Positions 8,129-17,329 of a stretch of 64,000 nt of DNA are shown here, piece after piece. A program made the position numbers and the translations under genes. Position 1 is the stretch's first letter. The number at the start of each line of letters is the position of its first letter. The DNA comes from Altererythrobacter epoxidivorans (GTDB lineage Bacteria > Pseudomonadota > Alphaproteobacteria > Sphingomonadales > Sphingomonadaceae). A model generated the notes under the pieces. It saw only the letters and a program-made list of their open reading frames with translations. It was not told the DNA's origin and made no database searches. Where the stretch lies: NCBI RefSeq assembly GCF_001281485.1, contig NZ_CP012669.1, positions 2,449,501 through 2,513,500 on the forward strand, written 5' to 3'.

Positions 8129-9121
8129 TCAACCGTCCTTCATGGCGTTTTCGCGCGTTGCGGCAGGATCCCAGCGCAGCTTGTAGAGCAGCGTGCGCTG
8201 GAAACTCGCGCCATTGTCGTCCGACATGATCCAGAGCGTCAGGCCGCCACCCTCGCGCTGCTGCACCGCCAGACCTTCGAAATTGTCGCTCGGCAATGAG
8301 GCGGGAAAGGTCGCGAGCACTTCGGCACGCCAAATCTCGCCGGCCCTGATTTCTGCCGGATCGGCAATCGCCAGTTTCGCCCCGAATCGCGGGGGCAGGT
8401 AACCCTTGATAGAACGCATCAGGATCACCACGCGCCCGTCGGGCAACGCATGGGCATCGGTCGCACGAAAGCCATCGGGCGCAGCGAAGCGGAACGAGGT
8501 CGCCTCTGCGCCCGCAACCGGATCGCCATCGAACAGCAGCGCCGGATAGCCCACTTCTCCCAATCCGGCCTTTCCTTCACCGATGGCGAGGAAGCGCCCG
8601 CCTGCCAGCCGGGTCAGCGTTTCCGCCCCGCCATTGATCGGCCAGTCCTTCATTCCGGCAGGTTTCGCGCGCTGCGCCCCCTTGAGGTCATAGCCGCTGC
8701 GCTCGATCGTGTTGGTGCCTTCATAGGCGATCCACACGCGGCGGCTCGTTGCATCCAGCGTCACCGCCTCCGCATCGACCTGCCGCTTGTCACCCAGCCG
8801 CGCCCGGTCTAGTTCGCCAAACACAGCCCCTGTTCCGGACCCCGGCACGCCAAAACGCATCCAGCTGCCCTTGTCGCTGACCGCCAGAAATTCGTCGTCA
8901 CCGATGGCGGCCAGCCCGGAGAACCCGCCGAACAGGTCGTTGGGGCTGGTCAGGTGCCACACGCCCTCTATCTCGAAGCCATCGAATGAGCGGGGCTCGT
9001 GCGTGAGCGGCGCCATGCGGAGGATCGGCCGAAGGTCCGGCTCCCCCATCGGCGTGCGGACAAAGGTGCCGGGAGCCAGCGCAAGCGCGACCAGCGCAAT
9101 CATGACCAGCCGCCATTTCAT
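8129..9121 (-). CDS. Esterase-like activity of phytase family protein, exported
   Basis: A signal-like N-terminus (hydrophobic residues 5-17) precedes a beta-propeller domain. Motifs such as GGFSGLAAIGDDEFLAVSDKG near residues 65-85, VDAEAVTL and WIAYEGTNTIER match the family called esterase-like activity of phytase. The C-terminus contains SDNFEGLAVQQREG, another propeller-blade signature. The actual substrate is not established for most members. The 330-residue length is usual. It lies just downstream of the M23 peptidase gene on the same strand, 50 bases away. Confidence 0.8.
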   Translation of the reverse strand: MKWRLVMIALVALALAPGTFVRTPMGEPDLRPILRMAPLTHEPRSFDGFEIEGVWHLTSPNDLFGGFSGLAAIGDDEFLAVSDKGSWMRFGVPGSGTGAVFGELDRARLGDKRQVDAEAVTLDATSRRVWIAYEGTNTIERSGYDLKGAQRAKPAGMKDWPINGGAETLTRLAGGRFLAIGEGKAGLGEVGYPALLFDGDPVAGAEATSFRFAAPDGFRATDAHALPDGRVVILMRSIKGYLPPRFGAKLAIADPAEIRAGEIWRAEVLATFPASLPSDNFEGLAVQQREGGGLTLWIMSDDNGASFQRTLLYKLRWDPAATRENAMKDG

Positions 9122-9171
9122 GGGAAAACGTGTTTGCCGCCGCGCCGCGTCAGGTCAAGCCCGCGGGCGCT

Positions 9172-10110
9172 TCAGGACATGGGACCGGTGAACAGCAGCG
9201 GATCGAGCCGCGCATTGAACCATTTCAGGCTCCAGTGGAGATGTGGCCCGGTGGCGCGACCGCTCGCACCGATCCTGCCGATAACCTGCCCCTGTTTCAC
9301 CCGGTCACCTTCCTTCACGAGAAGTTCCGAGGAATGGAGGAAGGCGCTGTTGAGGCCCTGCCCGTGGTCGATGATCAGCAGCTTGCCTTCGAGCGAGAAA
9401 TCGTCAGCTGCCAGCACGACGACACCATCGGCAGGGGCAACATAAGGCGTCCCGCTGGTGCCGGTCGAAATGTCGATTCCCGAATGATAGCTTCCGGGTT
9501 CGCCGCGGTAGATGCGCTGGGAGCCGAACCGGCCCGAGATTCGCCCGGTCACCGGCCAGATGAATTGCTGGCTCCACCCTCCGGCGCCCGTGCGTTTTTC
9601 GCGCGCGTTCCAGATCGCGTCGAGTTCGGGGCGGCGGCGCGCCATGAAGGCCTCGCTCGAACCGCCGGGACGACGGGCGGCATTGACCCGTTCGATCTGC
9701 CAGTCCCGCGGCGTCACCGTCAGGGGCGAAATTACAGTCTTGCCGCCCTTCAGTTCGGCGACGAGCGTTTCCTGCGTTCCGGCATCGCGGTCGAATGCGG
9801 CGAAAAACCGCCCTTCCTCACCCAAAACCAGTTTCTGCTCGCCCAGCCGCGCCGCGACTGTGCCCGCAGGTGCCTGGCCACGAATCCAGCCGCCTTGCGT
9901 CAATTCACCCGAATAGAGAAAGGTGGTCGGACCCTTCGGCGTATCAGGGGTGGGAGTAGGGGCCGGCGCTCTAGCTGCAACGGGAGATGCCGCCGGTGTC
10001 GGCAGAGCCTGCACTGTCTCGCCGCTTTCGGCAGGGCCACCGCTGCATGCCGCCAGCAGGCAGCTCGCAGCCAGGAATATTGCGAATTTCGATCCGGCTG
10101 CGCGAATCAG
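9172..10110 (-). CDS. M23 family metallopeptidase, lipoprotein
   Basis: The C-terminal LytM/peptidase M23 domain is clear, with GSYHSGIDI (zinc ligands His and Asp) and TGPHLHW (the HxH motif), so it is a cell-wall endopeptidase or an amidase activator. The N-terminus carries a lipobox (LLAAC) within 25 residues of the proposed start. No ATG, GTG or TTG lies between the lipobox and a TTG at 10224 that is deep inside the upstream gene. The best start is a CTG at 10110 that overlaps the preceding TGA stop (CTGA), with GGAGCAGGA directly upstream; ATT at 10107 is the alternative. The 312-residue length is typical. Confidence 0.85.
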   Translation of the reverse strand: MIRAAGSKFAIFLAASCLLAACSGGPAESGETVQALPTPAASPVAARAPAPTPTPDTPKGPTTFLYSGELTQGGWIRGQAPAGTVAARLGEQKLVLGEEGRFFAAFDRDAGTQETLVAELKGGKTVISPLTVTPRDWQIERVNAARRPGGSSEAFMARRRPELDAIWNAREKRTGAGGWSQQFIWPVTGRISGRFGSQRIYRGEPGSYHSGIDISTGTSGTPYVAPADGVVVLAADDFSLEGKLLIIDHGQGLNSAFLHSSELLVKEGDRVKQGQVIGRIGASGRATGPHLHWSLKWFNARLDPLLFTGPMS

Positions 10111-10310
10111 TCCTGCTCCGCCAGGCGCTGGGCAGCTGCCTCTGCAGAAGCATAGGGTTCCTGGTGCTTGGCGCTCCAGTACCGCAGTTCCTCCAGCGGG
10201 ATCGCCTCGCCGGTGATCGCACAAAATACGTGCTGGCCTGCGCGAAGCACGCGGAAACTATTGGGGCCGTAGTGGAGCTTCGCCCCGTCGTCGCTCGATG
10301 ACATCAACAT
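10107..10310 (-). CDS. DUF2093 family protein
   Basis: This 67-residue protein has the DUF2093 pattern, with FRVLRAGQHVFCAITGEAIPLEELRYWS near the middle. The family is small, alphaproteobacterial and uncharacterised. The conserved single Cys and short beta-rich fold do not suggest an enzyme. The gene lies between xseA and the M23 lipoprotein gene and overlaps the proposed start of the latter, so the three probably form one transcript. Confidence 0.85.
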   Translation of the reverse strand: MLMSSSDDGAKLHYGPNSFRVLRAGQHVFCAITGEAIPLEELRYWSAKHQEPYASAEAAAQRLAEQD

Positions 10311-10334
10311 GGCAGTCCCCTTAGCAAAGCGCGC

Positions 10335-11840
10335 CTATCCGAACAAATCATCCTGCACGGGCGGGGTTCCTCCTGCGGCGGACGGTTTCGCACGGCGAGG
10401 TTTGGAGCTGGCGGGCTTGGGCGGTGGCGGCGGTGAGGATGGGCTGGCATCGGACCCCTCGCGCAGGACGGAGAGCTTGCCATCGCGGAACTGCAGGACA
10501 AGCCGGTCATGGTGCTCCGCAGCGGTTTTCCCGGTCAATGCATTGCCATCGGCATCGCGAACGATGGCATAACCGCGTTCGAGCGGCTTTTCCGGATGAA
10601 ACTGGCTCGCGACCCGCCACAATGCGTCGAGACGGTCGCGGCCAAGCCCGATGGGGCGGGTGACGAGCGCTGGCTGCAACCTAGCGCCATCGAGCCTGCG
10701 CCTAGCATCGCGCAATCCGCCTTCCAGCAATCGCGGGGAAAGGCGTGCAGCGCTGCGGGTCAGCTTGTCGCGGCCGGTCGCGGCACGGTCCATCAGCCCG
10801 CGGCGTAGACGCTCCGAAAGTTCATCCAGGCGCTGTGCCTGCGGTTGCAGGAGGTTCTGTGCCTGCGGCAGACGACGGACGCGGGCGTCGAGGCGTTCGC
10901 GCCCCATCTCGATCGGCCGATAGACCGCGCGGCGCTGGCGATTCCCGAAATCGGCGACGGTCGCAATCAGCTCCGTCCTGACCGGGACCGCCATTTCGGC
11001 GGCCGCAGTAGGGGTCGGCGCGCGCCGGTCGGCAGCATAGTCGGCAAGGGTCGTATCGGTCTCGTGACCCACCGCAGAAATAACCGGAATGGAACATTCC
11101 GCGATTGCGCGAACGACGACCTCTTCGTTGAAGGACCACAGGTCCTCGATCGAGCCGCCGCCGCGCGCAACGATCACCAGGTCCGGACGGGGCACGGAAC
11201 CCTCCTCGGAAAGCGCTGAAAACCCGCGAATTGCCTGTGCAACCTGTTCGGCGGCACCCTGCCCCTGCACCAGCACCGGCCACACCAGCACGTGCGAGGG
11301 GAAGCGGTCTTCCAGCCGGTGCAGGATGTCGCGGATAACCGATCCGGTTGGCGAAGTGACAACGCCAATCACCTTGGGCAGGTAGGGAATTTCGCGCTTC
11401 CGCTCGCGCGCGAACAGCCCTTCAGCCTCCAGTCTTGCCTTGGTCTTCTCGAGCAAGGCGAGCAATGCCCCCTCGCCCGCGATTTCCATGCTGTCGACCA
11501 CGATCTGGTACTTCGACCGCCCGGGATAGGTGGTGATCTTGCCGCTCGCGATCACTTCGATCCCGTCTTCGGGCCGGAATGCCAAGCGCCCGGCATTGCC
11601 GCGCCACATGACCGCATCGATCACGGCATTTTCGTCCTTGAGCGAGCAGTACATGTGACCCGACGCGGCGCGCTTGACGCCCGACAGCTCGCCCCGCAGG
11701 CGCACGAAGCCGAACCGATCCTCGACCGTCCGCTTCAATGCCGACGAAATCTCGCTGATTGTCAGCGGCTCGGCGTTGTCGCCCTTGGCCGAGCGCGCTA
11801 CCAGCCCTCCAGCATTGTCGTATTCTTCGGGAGCAGCCAT
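10335..11840 (-). CDS. xseA: Exodeoxyribonuclease VII large subunit
   Basis: XseA with XseB degrades single-stranded DNA. The OB-fold N-terminal domain ([27 protein letters not shown], in part) and the catalytic centre are present: [32 protein letters not shown] and [18 protein letters not shown]. The 501-residue length is near the usual 450-500, with a proline-rich basic tail of about 40 residues. The only usable start is the ATG at 11840, whose CAT shares two bases with the ATG of purD on the other strand. Confidence 0.95.
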   Translation of the reverse strand: MAAPEEYDNAGGLVARSAKGDNAEPLTISEISSALKRTVEDRFGFVRLRGELSGVKRAASGHMYCSLKDENAVIDAVMWRGNAGRLAFRPEDGIEVIASGKITTYPGRSKYQIVVDSMEIAGEGALLALLEKTKARLEAEGLFARERKREIPYLPKVIGVVTSPTGSVIRDILHRLEDRFPSHVLVWPVLVQGQGAAEQVAQAIRGFSALSEEGSVPRPDLVIVARGGGSIEDLWSFNEEVVVRAIAECSIPVISAVGHETDTTLADYAADRRAPTPTAAAEMAVPVRTELIATVADFGNRQRRAVYRPIEMGRERLDARVRRLPQAQNLLQPQAQRLDELSERLRRGLMDRAATGRDKLTRSAARLSPRLLEGGLRDARRRLDGARLQPALVTRPIGLGRDRLDALWRVASQFHPEKPLERGYAIVRDADGNALTGKTAAEHHDRLVLQFRDGKLSVLREGSDASPSSPPPPPKPASSKPRRAKPSAAGGTPPVQDDLFG

Positions 11841-13122
11841 GAATATCCTTCTTCTGGGCTCGGGCGGGCGCGAACATGCGCTGGCGTGGAAACTGGCGCA
11901 ATCCCCCTCGCTCACAAAGCTTTACGCTGCCCCCGGAAACCCGGGCATCGCCGAGGAAGCCGAACTGGTTGCACTCGATGCGACCAATCACGCAGCCGTG
12001 ATCGCATTTTGCCAGAAGCACGGGATCGCGCTCGTCGTGGTCGGGCCCGAGGCCCCGCTTGTGGACGGGCTGGCCGACAGCCTTCGCAGCGCCGGAATCG
12101 CGGTGTTCGGCCCGTCGAAGGCGGCGGCACAGCTGGAAGGCAGCAAGGGCTTTACCAAGGATCTGTGCGAGCGCGCAGGCATTCCGACCGCTGGATATGT
12201 CAGGACGTCCACCCTCGGCGAAGCGACGGCGGCGCTCGACCGTTTCGATGCGCCCTATGTCCTGAAGGCAGACGGGCTTGCTGCTGGCAAGGGCGTCGTG
12301 ATTGCCGAGACCCGCACGCAAGCCGAGGCCGCGCTGGCCGACATGTTCGGCGGCCAGTTCGGCGATGCCGGTGCCGAGGTCGTGATCGAGGAATTCATGC
12401 GCGGAGAGGAAGCAAGCTTCTTCGCGCTTACAGACGGTACCGCGATCCTGCCCTTTGGCAGCGCGCAGGACCACAAGCGTGTCGGCGAAGGCGATACCGG
12501 CCCCAATACCGGCGGCATGGGTGCCTATTCCCCTGCGCCGGTTCTGACGCCGGAGCTCGAGGCGCAAGTGATGCGCGAAATCATCGAACCGACAGTCAAC
12601 ACGATGCGCGCAGAAGGAATGCCTTATTCGGGCGTACTTTACGCAGGGCTGATGCTGACCGAGACCGGGCCGAGGCTGATCGAATACAATTGCCGTTTCG
12701 GCGATCCGGAATGTCAGGTTCTGATGATGCGTTACCGGGGCGACCTCGCGCAGCTGATGCTCGCCTGCGCGGAAGGGCGACTGGACGGCTGCGATGCCCC
12801 CTTTGGCGACGAAACCGCGCTTACCGTCGTAATGGCGGCCAAGGGCTATCCCGGCACGCCAGAGAAAGGCGGCGCGATCAATGTGGGCGGCGCGCAATCG
12901 GTATCCGGCAAGGTCTTCCACGCCGGAACCGCGATGGCTGACGGCGCGCTGGTGGCAAACGGAGGCCGCGTGCTCAACGTGACGGCGATGGGCCAGAACG
13001 TGACCGAGGCGCAGCGGATTGCCTACGAAGCGGTTGATGCAATCTCATTCCCGAGCGGCTTCTGCCGCCGCGATATCGGCTGGCGCGAGGTCGAACGCGA
13101 AGCAGCGAACAAGGCGGGCTGA
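11839..13122 (+). CDS. purD: Phosphoribosylamine-glycine ligase
   Basis: PurD makes GAR from phosphoribosylamine, glycine and ATP in purine synthesis. The N-terminus [19 protein letters not shown] fixes the start. Other signatures are [44 protein letters not shown] and [13 protein letters not shown] [11 protein letters not shown]. The 427-residue length is normal. It is transcribed divergently from xseA with overlapping start codons, so its ribosome-binding region and promoter must lie inside the xseA coding region. Confidence 0.97.
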   Translation: MNILLLGSGGREHALAWKLAQSPSLTKLYAAPGNPGIAEEAELVALDATNHAAVIAFCQKHGIALVVVGPEAPLVDGLADSLRSAGIAVFGPSKAAAQLEGSKGFTKDLCERAGIPTAGYVRTSTLGEATAALDRFDAPYVLKADGLAAGKGVVIAETRTQAEAALADMFGGQFGDAGAEVVIEEFMRGEEASFFALTDGTAILPFGSAQDHKRVGEGDTGPNTGGMGAYSPAPVLTPELEAQVMREIIEPTVNTMRAEGMPYSGVLYAGLMLTETGPRLIEYNCRFGDPECQVLMMRYRGDLAQLMLACAEGRLDGCDAPFGDETALTVVMAAKGYPGTPEKGGAINVGGAQSVSGKVFHAGTAMADGALVANGGRVLNVTAMGQNVTEAQRIAYEAVDAISFPSGFCRRDIGWREVEREAANKAG

Positions 13123-13162
13123 GCGCGCTTGCCAAGCCCGCCTGGTGGTGGGATGCTTGGCC

Positions 13163-13187
13163 AGTTGGTTGGCGCCAAGTTGGTTGG
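13163..13187. repeat. Short direct repeat with palindromic centre
   Basis: AGTTGGTTGG occurs at 13163-13172 and again at 13178-13187, and a degenerate copy follows. A perfect 10-bp palindrome (TTGGCGCCAA, 13169-13178) lies between them. The site is 38-60 bases upstream of the cytochrome lipoprotein gene and could be a regulator site or purD 3' structure. Confidence 0.4.
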
Positions 13188-13224
13188 GCCAATTTGATTG
13201 GAATCGGGTTTCGGAGAATCGATA

Positions 13225-13608
13225 ATGCGGCGTATCCTGTTTCTCGCGGCGCTCGTCCCACTGGTGGCGGGATGCATGACCTCCGAAATTCCGGAGACGG
13301 CTCCGCGCGGCGCGCAGCAAACCGCCGCCAAGACCGTCGATCACGATACGCTCGCCTTCGTCCAGGCTGCCTGCGGCGGCTGCCACGCGTTGGAAGACAA
13401 CGAGTTGTCGCCCAATCCGCATGCCCCGCGCTGGGTCGATATCGCCAACCGCGAGGAACTGACCGAGGAAACCATGGTCAGCTGGCTGCTCGACGCGCAC
13501 AACTATCCCGAGGTGATGGATTTCGACCTCGAACCGAAGCAGGCGCAAATGGTCGCAGACTATCTGATGACGCTGCGCACTGACGACTACAAGCGGATGC
13601 CCGACTGA
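13225..13608 (+). CDS. Small c-type cytochrome lipoprotein
   Basis: The 127-residue protein has a lipoprotein signal peptide with lipobox LVAGC (Cys17). A single haem-binding motif C50-G-G-C53-H54 follows in the context AACGGCHALEDNE. The remaining domain is small, consistent with a monohaem class I cytochrome anchored to the membrane. The ATG at 13225 has a GGAGA just upstream and gives the signal peptide. Redox partners are not apparent in the neighbourhood. Confidence 0.85.
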   Translation: MRRILFLAALVPLVAGCMTSEIPETAPRGAQQTAAKTVDHDTLAFVQAACGGCHALEDNELSPNPHAPRWVDIANREELTEETMVSWLLDAHNYPEVMDFDLEPKQAQMVADYLMTLRTDDYKRMPD

Positions 13609-13633
13609 GGCTCCAGTCAGGCCGCGAGCCGGG

Positions 13634-14629
13634 TCAGCCCAGCTTTTCGTCCATCAATGCCTTGAGGTTCGCCTCGGTACGCGCGCCATAGTGCGAAATG
13701 ATCTCGCACGCGGCGATCGCCCCGCGGCGCAGGCATTTCTGCAGCGGTTCGCCATTGACGTGGCCATAGAGGAAGCCTGCTGCGAACAGGTCGCCGGCGC
13801 CGGTCGTATCGACAACCTGGTCGATCGGTTCGGCGGCGACTTCTGCGCGCTCGCCATTCCGCGTCGCCACGGCACCGTCGGAACTGCGCGTCACGACCAA
13901 CGTCGGCACCTTGTCCTTGAGCGCGGCGATGCCCGCCTCAAGGTCGTCCTCGCCGGTCAGGGCAGCCAGTTCGAGGTGGTTGGCGAACAGGATGTCGATC
14001 AGCCCGTCGTCGATCAGCGCGCGGAAATCGTCGCCGTGGCGGTCGATCACGAAGACCTCGCTAAGGGTGAAAGCAACCTCTCGCCCGGCATTTCGGGCGG
14101 CCTCGATGGCGCGGCGCATGGCGGCACGCGGTTCTTCCGGATCCCACAGATACCCTTCGAGATAGAGCACGCGGGCGCCGCCGATCGCCTCTTCATCGAG
14201 AGCTTCGGCAGGAAGGAACTGGCTCGCCCCGAGGAAGGTGTTCATCGTACGCTGCGCATCGGGCGTCACGAAGATCAGGCAGCGCGCGGTCGAGGGTTCG
14301 CCCTGGCGCGGTGCGGTGTCGAAATCGATCCCCACGGCGCGGATGTCATGCGCGAAGACCTCGCCCAGCTGGTCGTTCGATACCTGCCCGATGAAAGCGC
14401 ATTGCGCGCCGAGCGCCGAGAGACCCGCCAGCGTGTTCGCCGCCGATCCGCCCGAAATCTCGCGCGCCGGACCCATCGCGTCGTAAAGCTCCTTTGCCCG
14501 CTCGGCATCGACCAGGGTCATGCCGCCGCGATTGAGCTGCAGTTCCTCGATCAGGTCGTCGGTGGCAGGGGCCATAACGTCGACGATGGCATTGCCGATG
14601 GCGATGACGTCGTATCTCGGCTCGGTCAT
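13634..14629 (-). CDS. PfkB-family carbohydrate/nucleoside kinase, adenosine kinase-like
   Basis: The 331-residue protein carries the PfkB signatures: GGSAANTLAGLSALG near residue 60 and DTTGAGDLFAAGFLYG near residue 290, the latter with the catalytic Asp. The N-terminus YDVIAIGNAIVDV is characteristic of bacterial proteins annotated as adenosine kinase. In the family these phosphorylate adenosine or related sugars, but substrate cannot be fixed from sequence alone. It converges with the cytochrome gene and is divergent from the EI24 gene. Confidence 0.85.
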   Translation of the reverse strand: MTEPRYDVIAIGNAIVDVMAPATDDLIEELQLNRGGMTLVDAERAKELYDAMGPAREISGGSAANTLAGLSALGAQCAFIGQVSNDQLGEVFAHDIRAVGIDFDTAPRQGEPSTARCLIFVTPDAQRTMNTFLGASQFLPAEALDEEAIGGARVLYLEGYLWDPEEPRAAMRRAIEAARNAGREVAFTLSEVFVIDRHGDDFRALIDDGLIDILFANHLELAALTGEDDLEAGIAALKDKVPTLVVTRSSDGAVATRNGERAEVAAEPIDQVVDTTGAGDLFAAGFLYGHVNGEPLQKCLRRGAIAACEIISHYGARTEANLKALMDEKLG

Positions 14630-14679
14630 AGGTAGGGTCACATTTTCCTGAATTGCATTACTGGTGGCGCGCCTAGCGA

Positions 14680-14699
14680 CTTGGCGGGGGATCGCCAAG
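14680..14699. other. Perfect inverted repeat in a divergent promoter region
   Basis: CTTGGCG and CGCCAAG flank a 6-nt spacer in the gap between the divergent kinase and EI24 genes. Its position would suit a shared operator or a leader hairpin. Confidence 0.4.
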
Positions 14700-14757
14700 G
14701 GCAATGACCTCGAAATCGTTGACTTGGCGCCGATGCGCTCCGAAACGATCAGCTACC

Positions 14758-15444
14758 ATGCGCGCCGTCATTTCCGCCATCAGCCTGTCGCTGCGACAAT
14801 TGGGCGACCGCGCGATCCTGGCGGTGCTGGCAAAGAGTGTGGCGATCACCGTCGCGCTGTTCGTTGCTGCCGGATACGGCGTGTCGAAGGCGCTCCCGTG
14901 GTTGGTGTCCGACTATCTCGACCTCAGCAGCGATACCTATGTCGTGCTGTCGGCGCTCCTGATGCTGGCGGGGGCCTGGTTCCTGTTCCGTGTCGTTGCC
15001 ATCGCCGTGATCCAGCTGTTCGCGGATGAAATCGTGATCGCGGTAGAGCGCAAGCACTATCCCGCAGCTGCAAACCGGGCGCGCAAGCTGCCGCTGAGCG
15101 AAGACATTTCGAACAGCCTGCGGAGCATCGGCCGCACCATCGGCGTAAACCTCGTCGCGATCCCGGTCGCCCTCCTGCTGATCCCGACCGCCATCGGCCC
15201 CGCAATTGCCTTCTTCGGTGCCAATGCCGTCTTGCTGGGGCGCGAATTGACCGACATGGCTTGGCTCAGGCAGCGCATCCAACCGGACAGCGCAAACCCG
15301 GTGCATCTGGGCGAGAGATTGCTGTTGGGATCGGCCATTGCCGGTATGATGCTGGTTCCTTTCGCCAATTTCCTCGCGCCGGTCATCGGTGCCGCGGCGG
15401 GAACCCATCTCGTCAATCACAGGTTCGGTCGTCATGATCCGTAA
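14758..15444 (+). CDS. EI24/CysZ-like membrane protein
   Basis: The 228-residue protein has about four to five hydrophobic segments (near residues 27-45, 60-85, 130-160 and 190-215). The pattern SIGRTIGVNLVAIPVALLLIPTAIG and the preceding amphipathic helices resemble the EI24 domain family, which includes the sulfate transporter CysZ. I chose the ATG at 14758 because the frame upstream of it is low in hydrophobic content; an ATG at 14704 is possible. It overlaps the next lipoprotein gene by 11 bases. Confidence 0.68.
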   Translation: MRAVISAISLSLRQLGDRAILAVLAKSVAITVALFVAAGYGVSKALPWLVSDYLDLSSDTYVVLSALLMLAGAWFLFRVVAIAVIQLFADEIVIAVERKHYPAAANRARKLPLSEDISNSLRSIGRTIGVNLVAIPVALLLIPTAIGPAIAFFGANAVLLGRELTDMAWLRQRIQPDSANPVHLGERLLLGSAIAGMMLVPFANFLAPVIGAAAGTHLVNHRFGRHDP

Positions 15445-15874
15445 GCTCGCCATCGTCATGCTATCAGGAGCGCTCGCTGCCTGCGGCGGGGGCGGCATGC
15501 CGCCTGTGCAGAGCACGCAGAGCGTGTTGCGCCCGGCAACCACCCCGCCGCCGCAGCGCCCGTCAACACCGCAAGTTGCGCCGTCCGCCTCGGGCTTCAT
15601 CGCGCCGCAAGTCATGCGTGCAGCCGGGCTCGAAAACGTGATCGGGCGCAATGCCGATGCGTTGCAGGCTTTGCTGGGCAAGCCGCGGCTCGATGTGAAG
15701 GAAGGCGACGCGCGCAAGCTGCAATTCAGCGGCGAACCCTGCGTGCTCGATATCTATCTCTATCCGCTCAGTCCCGGAGCCGTGCCGAGCGCAACCCATG
15801 TCGAGGCACGGCGGGCCAGCGACGGCCAGGCGGTCGACAGGGCCGCCTGCGTTCGCGCGCTCGGGAGGCGCTAA
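15434..15874 (+). CDS. Proline-rich lipoprotein of unknown function
   Basis: The start at 15434 lies inside the end of the EI24 gene. A lipobox (GALAAC) is at about residues 13-18, then a flexible Pro/Gln/Thr-rich linker of about 40 residues, then a compact domain with GRNADALQALLGKP and EPCVLDIYLYP. The latter resembles SmpA/OmlA-like small beta domains, but this is only a visual similarity. The tight overlap suggests co-expression with the membrane protein. Confidence 0.7.
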   Translation: MIRKLAIVMLSGALAACGGGGMPPVQSTQSVLRPATTPPPQRPSTPQVAPSASGFIAPQVMRAAGLENVIGRNADALQALLGKPRLDVKEGDARKLQFSGEPCVLDIYLYPLSPGAVPSATHVEARRASDGQAVDRAACVRALGRR

Positions 15875-15981
15875 CCCGCGGGAAGCATGGGCCAGGGGCC
15901 CGCGGTAACCCGGTCTTAAGCTTGATATGCGATTGCACCTTCCTGAAAGTGGACGATCCCACGGGGAAAGGTTGAGACCGC

Positions 15982-16923
15982 ATGAGCCATCAGTTTACCG
16001 AACTCGCCAAGCAGGTGGCGGAAGACGGCGTAATCTCGCCTTCCGAACTGCTCAGCCTGCGCCAGCTAGGCTGGGGTGACGGACAGATCCATCGCGGAGA
16101 AGCCGAAGCGATCTTCGCGATCAACCGCTCGTTGACGCATCCAACCACCGAGTGGGTCGATTTCTTCGTCGAGGCGATCACGGAATTCGTGCTCAACGGC
16201 AGCGAACCGCGCGGGATGTGCGACGAAGGCGAAGCCCAATGGCTGATGCAGGCGCTCGACCACGACGGGCGCCTCGAAAGCATGGGCGAACTCGAACTGC
16301 TGGTGCGGATCGTAGAACGCGCCCGCAACGTGCCCGATAGCCTCAAGAATTATGCCCTGAACCAGATCGAAAAGGCCGTCCTCACCGGGACCGGGCCGAC
16401 GCGCCACGGCGGCGACCTGTCGGCAACGCACATCAGCGCGGCCGAATGCGCCATTGTCCGCCGCCTCGTATTCGCATCGGGCGGGCACGGCCCGGCAGTC
16501 GTGACACGTTACGACGCCGAAATGCTGTTCCGCCTCAAGGACGAGACCGTTTACGACGAGAATGCGCCCCAGTGGGACGACCTGTTCGTCGATGGCGTCG
16601 CGAACTACCTCAAGGGTTTCCAGCTGCAGAATGCGCATCTGAGCCATGAGCGGGTGAAGGAGCTGGAAAGCTTCGTAGCCGACAACAGCGCCAGTGTCGG
16701 GCGTTTCTTTGGCGCAATGGCCAAGGAAATGCCGCAGGTTAAGAACCATTTTGGTAAAGTGTTCGGCAAAAATGTGCGCGGAACGAACTTTGCCGAGGCG
16801 CAGGCTGCTGGCAACATCGTGACCGATCACGAGCAGGAATGGCTCGAAAAGATGATCGATTCAGACGGTCAGGTCGACGACCTGGAACGCGCCCTGCTCA
16901 GCCGGATCGTCGACGAGGGCTGA
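15982..16923 (+). CDS. Hypothetical protein with internal duplication
   Basis: The 313-residue protein has no signal peptide or membrane segment. Its two halves look related. HRGEAEAIFAINRSL, EWVDFFVEAITEFVL and DEGEAQWLMQALDHDGRLE, ELELLVRIV in the first half correspond to RYDAEMLFRLKDETV, QWDDLFVDGVANYLK and DHEQEWLEKMIDSDGQVD, ERALLSRIV in the second. The acidic DHDGRLES and DSDGQVDD loops recall EF-hand or TerB-like turns. No function is known to me. The gene is a single transcription unit, 43 bases from the converging sufA-like gene. Confidence 0.75.
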   Translation: MSHQFTELAKQVAEDGVISPSELLSLRQLGWGDGQIHRGEAEAIFAINRSLTHPTTEWVDFFVEAITEFVLNGSEPRGMCDEGEAQWLMQALDHDGRLESMGELELLVRIVERARNVPDSLKNYALNQIEKAVLTGTGPTRHGGDLSATHISAAECAIVRRLVFASGGHGPAVVTRYDAEMLFRLKDETVYDENAPQWDDLFVDGVANYLKGFQLQNAHLSHERVKELESFVADNSASVGRFFGAMAKEMPQVKNHFGKVFGKNVRGTNFAEAQAAGNIVTDHEQEWLEKMIDSDGQVDDLERALLSRIVDEG

Positions 16924-16966
16924 TCGGGTTTGCAGCGGTGCAACCTTGGCGCCGCCCGGGACCTGT

Positions 16967-17329
16967 TCAGACCATGAAGCTTTCGCCGCAGCCGCAAGCG
17001 CCTTTGGCGTTCGGGTTTTCGAACACGAAGCCTGCGGTGAAATCGTCTTCCTGCCAGTCCATCGTCGAACCGACGAGATAGAGCACGCTTGCGCCATCGA
17101 TGTAGAAGATGCCGCCCGGCGTCTCGATCTTTTCGTCGAATTTGGTTTCTTCACTGACGTAATCGACCGAATAGGCGAGTCCGCTGCAGCCGCGGCGCGG
17201 GGTCGACAGCTTGACGCCGATCGCATCCTCGGGCGCCTTCGCCATCAATTCTGCGATGCGCTCTTCCGCCGCCGGGGTCAGGATCACAGCAGCAGGGCGG
17301 GCCCGGGATGATGTCGTCGTTTCGGTCAT
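16967..17329 (-). CDS. sufA: A-type iron-sulfur carrier of the SUF operon (SufA-like)
   Basis: The 120-residue protein has the HesB/IscA fold with three conserved cysteines: C48 in RRGCSG and C112/C114 in GACGCGES. These carry a [2Fe-2S] or [4Fe-4S] cluster for delivery to apoproteins. It is the last gene of the SUF operon on the minus strand and overlaps the preceding GNAT gene by four bases. An ErpA-like paralogue is present at 49.7 kb. The name sufA is assigned by context. Confidence 0.88.
   Translation of the reverse strand: MTETTTSSRARPAAVILTPAAEERIAELMAKAPEDAIGVKLSTPRRGCSGLAYSVDYVSEETKFDEKIETPGGIFYIDGASVLYLVGSTMDWQEDDFTAGFVFENPNAKGACGCGESFMV

Noticed and set aside
11422..12921. A long minus-strand open frame of about 500 codons across purD
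   Set aside because: It is antisense to a clearly conserved PurD and partly to xseA. Its product has no recognisable domain; high-GC codon bias produces such shadows.
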